Assembly: GCA_027698105.1 (NCBI GenBank)
Contig: JAQERH010000062.1
Coordinates: 1 to 7,108 of the forward strand
DNA from: Lachnospiraceae bacterium AM93-12TA
Lineage (GTDB): Bacteria > Bacillota > Clostridia > Lachnospirales > Lachnospiraceae
Reading direction: 5' to 3'
Length of the DNA: 7,108 nucleotides
The first letter of the stretch is position 1; every line of letters begins with the position of its first letter. A program made the translations under genes and the position numbers. This document shows positions 5,234 to 7,108 of the stretch, in pieces. The notes under the pieces were generated by a model. That model saw only the letters and a list, made by a program, of their open reading frames with translations, did not search any database and was not told the origin of the DNA.

Positions 5234-6004
5234 ATGAAGAACAGACTTAAGAAAATCATTATTACAACAGGAGCATTATTGTGTTTAACAGTAACTCCGA
5301 TTAGTCAAGCAAATCCTTTAGGAGAGTACATGAGTTCTATGACAACTATCACAGCTCAAGCAGCAGAGCTTAATCAATCCCCTCGTTGGCATGCAGATTC
5401 CAATGGTGCCTGGTATTTAAAGAATGAGGCTGGAACTGGAAATGTAGTAAACAGTTGGTTTCAAGATTTAGATGGCTCATGGTACCTCCTGGCTCCCAAT
5501 GATGGTCATATGTATGCAGGATTGATTCACGATACATTAACAGATAAGTGGTATTACTGTCAGACAGAACACGATGGCTATTATGGCAGAATGGCTCATA
5601 CAGATGGTGTTTATACGGTAAACAATCAGCAAATACATTTGACATTCAATCAGAACCATGACGGTACATTTGGAGCGATTACATCTGGTTTATCTAGTTT
5701 ACAGTCAACTGGAGTAGCTTCTCAGGACGTAGCCGGACTTCCAACAGAGAGTACCGGAGCAAATACTGGTGGATCTGGACAGAGTATAGCTCCAAGTCAA
5801 GAGCAGAGTAGCAATGGTGGTTTAACAGATTTAAGTAGTGGAGCAGAGCGAATCCCGTTAGCTCCGACAGATAAATCTCCGATCGGCACGAAGAGGGATG
5901 GATATACATTACGTTGGAGTGGGTGTTCAGAGGAAGCTCCGTACTGGTCTAAGGATGCTGTTGAAGTTTGGGAAGGTCATATGGGAAATATGATTTATCA
6001 GTAA
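5234..6004 (+). CDS. Secreted wall-repeat protein, paralogue of 4093
   Basis: This is a 256-residue protein. The signal region is nearly identical to that at 4093 (IITTGALLCLTVTPISQANP) and is likely cut after AQA at residue 43. Residues 49-120 hold wall-binding repeats (WHADSNGAWYLKNEAGTGNV; SWFQDLDGSWYLL; HDTLTDKWYYCQTEHDGYYG). Residues 128-170 are the shared module (IHLTFNQNHDGTFGAITSGL). A Gly/Ser/Gln-rich linker (172-200) follows. The C-terminal segment (about 215-256: RDGYTLRWSGCSEEAPYWSK ... VWEGHMGNMIYQ) has no match in the paralogue and contains one cysteine. The ATG at 5234 with GGAG 9 nt upstream is preferred over the GTG at 5219, which would prepend METTI to the signal peptide and overlaps the ribosome binding site. 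It is the last gene of the presumed operon. Confidence 0.92.
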   Translation: MKNRLKKIIITTGALLCLTVTPISQANPLGEYMSSMTTITAQAAELNQSPRWHADSNGAWYLKNEAGTGNVVNSWFQDLDGSWYLLAPNDGHMYAGLIHDTLTDKWYYCQTEHDGYYGRMAHTDGVYTVNNQQIHLTFNQNHDGTFGAITSGLSSLQSTGVASQDVAGLPTESTGANTGGSGQSIAPSQEQSSNGGLTDLSSGAERIPLAPTDKSPIGTKRDGYTLRWSGCSEEAPYWSKDAVEVWEGHMGNMIYQ

Positions 6005-6040
6005 AAATATATCTTATAGAATTAGATAATGAGACATTAC

Positions 6041-6079
6041 AAGGAGTTGGTTTACAAGACCGACTCCTTAACTCTTTTT
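6041..6079 (+). terminator. Intrinsic terminator after the gene at 5234
   Basis: AAGGAGTTGGT (6041-6051) pairs with ACCGACTCCTT (6059-6069) over 11 bp with one G-U pair. It is followed by AACTC and five T (6075-6079). The loop region GTTTACAAGAC resembles that of the terminator at 3824. Confidence 0.85.
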
Positions 6080-6096
6080 AAGAGCATTTTCAGTAT

Positions 6097-6150
6097 AAGC
6101 TATAGCTTGTAAATAAGCATGTTTATATGTAGTGATAAATTTTTATTTTT
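6097..6150 (+). promoter_or_regulatory. Palindrome and upstream module of the gene at 6175
   Basis: AAGCTATAGCTT (6097-6108) is a perfect 12-bp palindrome that could be an operator. It is followed by the module TGTTTATATGTAGTGATAAA (from 6120), nearly the same as that before the gene at 4093. TGT-TTATAT (6120-6128) is an extended -10-like box without a clear -35. Confidence 0.35.
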
Positions 6151-6174
6151 ATTAACAAAGGAGTAAAGTTTATC

Positions 6175-6567
6175 ATGACATATAAGATATGTGAGTACTG
6201 TGGAAAAGAGTTTGAACCATCAACATCTGGTCAGAAGTACTGTAGTAGAGATTGCGGTATTAAATATTGGAGCAAGCAAGGATATGTAAAGATTAAGGCA
6301 TCAAGAGAAGGTTATACTACAGTAAAAGGAAAGAAGCTTATAGATTGGTGCAATGAAAATGGGGAAGAAGGACAGAAGTTATTAGCTGAGTACAGTTCTA
6401 AAAATGAGTCTTCTTCTGAAAAGGTACCAGCTGGAAGTAACAAGAAAGCTTACCTGTTTATTATGAGAGGGCAGAAGGTTCCTGAAGAACTTGAAAAAAA
6501 GCTGATTCAGAGGGAACAGGACAGGATAGCCAGAGAGAGACAGAAGCAAAATAAAAATGAAGCATAG
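6175..6567 (+). CDS. Small zinc-finger protein
   Basis: This is a 130-residue cytosolic protein. Residues 6-27 form a probable zinc knuckle with Cys6, Cys9, Cys23 and Cys27 (CEYCGKEF, then KYCSRDCG), a treble-clef pattern frequent in small phage and plasmid proteins. Residues 36-60 are basic (VKIKASREGYTTVKGKKLID). A Ser/Glu-rich stretch (75-84) leads to KKAYLFIMRGQKVPEELEKK and a strongly charged helix rich in Arg, Lys, Glu and Gln to the end, possibly a coiled coil. The basic content suggests binding of nucleic acid. AAAGGAG (6157-6163) lies 11 nt before the ATG. It is a single-gene unit with its own upstream module and terminator. Confidence 0.87.
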   Translation: MTYKICEYCGKEFEPSTSGQKYCSRDCGIKYWSKQGYVKIKASREGYTTVKGKKLIDWCNENGEEGQKLLAEYSSKNESSSEKVPAGSNKKAYLFIMRGQKVPEELEKKLIQREQDRIARERQKQNKNEA

Positions 6568-6571
6568 AAGT

Positions 6572-6602
6572 CAGGTGGGACATAAAGTCTCGCCTGTCTT
6601 TT
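6572..6602 (+). terminator. Intrinsic terminator after the gene at 6175
   Basis: CAGGTGGGAC (6572-6581) pairs with GTCTCGCCTG (6587-6596) over 10 bp with two G-U pairs around ATAAA, followed by TCTTTT. It begins just 4 nt after the stop codon. Confidence 0.82.
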
Positions 6603-7037
6603 GGTTTATGGGGAGATAGCGTTTCTGTGTGCTGGTGGCAGCTTCTAAGAAATCGAGTTAGAGCGTGGAAAATGAAAATGCAGCCAGCATATGAGTGGGT
6701 TTATGGGTGCGTATGAGAAACGGACAGGCAGTAAATAGAATCAGAGCAGTTGTTGGAAAATATAAGAAGGAGACAAATAAAATCCTGAACTAAAAAACAA
6801 GTCGGATTCTGCTTGGAAATCGGAGTATGGCGTGGAAATTTCTAAAAGGTTGGCAGTACCGGAAAATTTAGGGTGCGTTGCGCTTCTGGCTTGTCAAAAT
6901 AAAAGAGAGAGAAAAAAAAAAAAAAACGGATAGGTATGTGGTGGGAGATGGGTTGAGAGACGGGACGAAGTTTGAAAAAGTAGCGATTCTGATGGTATGG
7001 GGTTCGAGGTGCGAAAGTTGGTTTTATAGAGGGAAAA
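6603..7037. other. Gene-free purine-rich stretch
   Basis: No ORF with convincing translation signals is seen. A 26-codon ORF at 6713-6793 has no ribosome binding site. The plus strand is rich in G and A, with a run of 15 A at 6912-6926. A loose direct repeat, AATCGAGTTAGAGCGTGGAAA near 6651 and AATCGGAGTATGGCGTGGAAA near 6817, is present. The minus-strand ORF across it encodes poly-Phe from the A run and looks spurious. Confidence 0.5.
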
Positions 7038-7108
7038 ATGAGTAGTAAGTCAGGCGGTCTCCAGATCTGCGACAGTTGTAGCAGTTTGATGGAAAACGCC
7101 AGCAAGTC
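7038..7108 (+). CDS. Possible N-terminus of a CxxC protein (partial)
   Basis: An ATG at 7038 opens a frame that continues past the window end. It begins MSSKSGGLQICDSCSSLMEN, where CDSC is a CxxC pair that could bind zinc or be redox-active. GAGGG (7029-7033) is a weak, close ribosome binding site. Twenty-three codons are too few to be sure; no stop occurs in the visible part. Confidence 0.4.
   Translation, partial: MSSKSGGLQICDSCSSLMENASK

Noticed and set aside
6713..6793. 26-codon ORF starting MRNGQAVNRIRAVVGKYKKE
   Set aside because: No ribosome binding site before any start; the amino acids look plausible but the evidence is too thin for a gene call.
6842..7105. Minus-strand 87-codon ORF
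   Set aside because: It translates the A run into poly-Phe, lacks clear translation signals and is antisense to the possible gene at 7038.

Overview
This is an AT-rich window that looks like an accessory region (plasmid, integrative element or prophage-like) of a gut Firmicute, most likely a Lachnospiraceae-type clostridium. The evidence is strong AGGAGG-type ribosome binding sites, sigma-A-type promoters, and three secreted proteins with the aromatic- and glycine-rich choline/glucan-binding-like wall repeats common in that family. No integrase, relaxase, replication protein or phage structural gene is visible, so the type of element is not settled. All supported genes are on the plus strand.

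Layout. Positions 1-69 are the last codons of an upstream gene, followed by a 141-residue protein with a C-terminal helix-turn-helix (112-537). Next comes about 1.4 kb without a credible gene. It opens with three tandem 132-bp repeats (613-1008), each carrying a perfect 16-bp dyad, which fade into degenerate repeats up to about 1256. A good promoter (1977-2005) then drives a leader of about 255 nt that folds into mutually exclusive hairpins. The leader ends in an intrinsic-terminator-like hairpin just before the ribosome binding site of an unrecognised cytosolic protein (2269-2796). This arrangement resembles an attenuator.

The second half holds short transcription units. There is a secreted wall-repeat protein (2879-3754) and a second one (4093-4731). 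An apparent operon follows: a two-helix membrane peptide (4858-5064), a 34-residue small ORF (5114-5218) and a third secreted protein (5234-6004) that is a paralogue of the one at 4093. A small CxxC/CxxxC zinc-finger protein (6175-6567) comes next. Strong hairpins end most units. The intergenic regions share sequence: a terminator loop, a TGTTTATA upstream module and a tandem TTACCAAA motif. This suggests the units arose by duplication of gene plus control region. The last ~430 bp before 7038 are gene-free and contain a run of 15 A, and a new ORF with a CxxC motif may begin at 7038.

How the genes work together is mostly inference. The secreted proteins probably sit on the cell wall, and the membrane peptide and small ORF are probably co-expressed with the third of them. 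The main candidates for new biology are the leader before 2269, the 132-bp repeat locus beside the helix-turn-helix gene, and the tandem anti-Shine-Dalgarno sequence in the leader of 4093.
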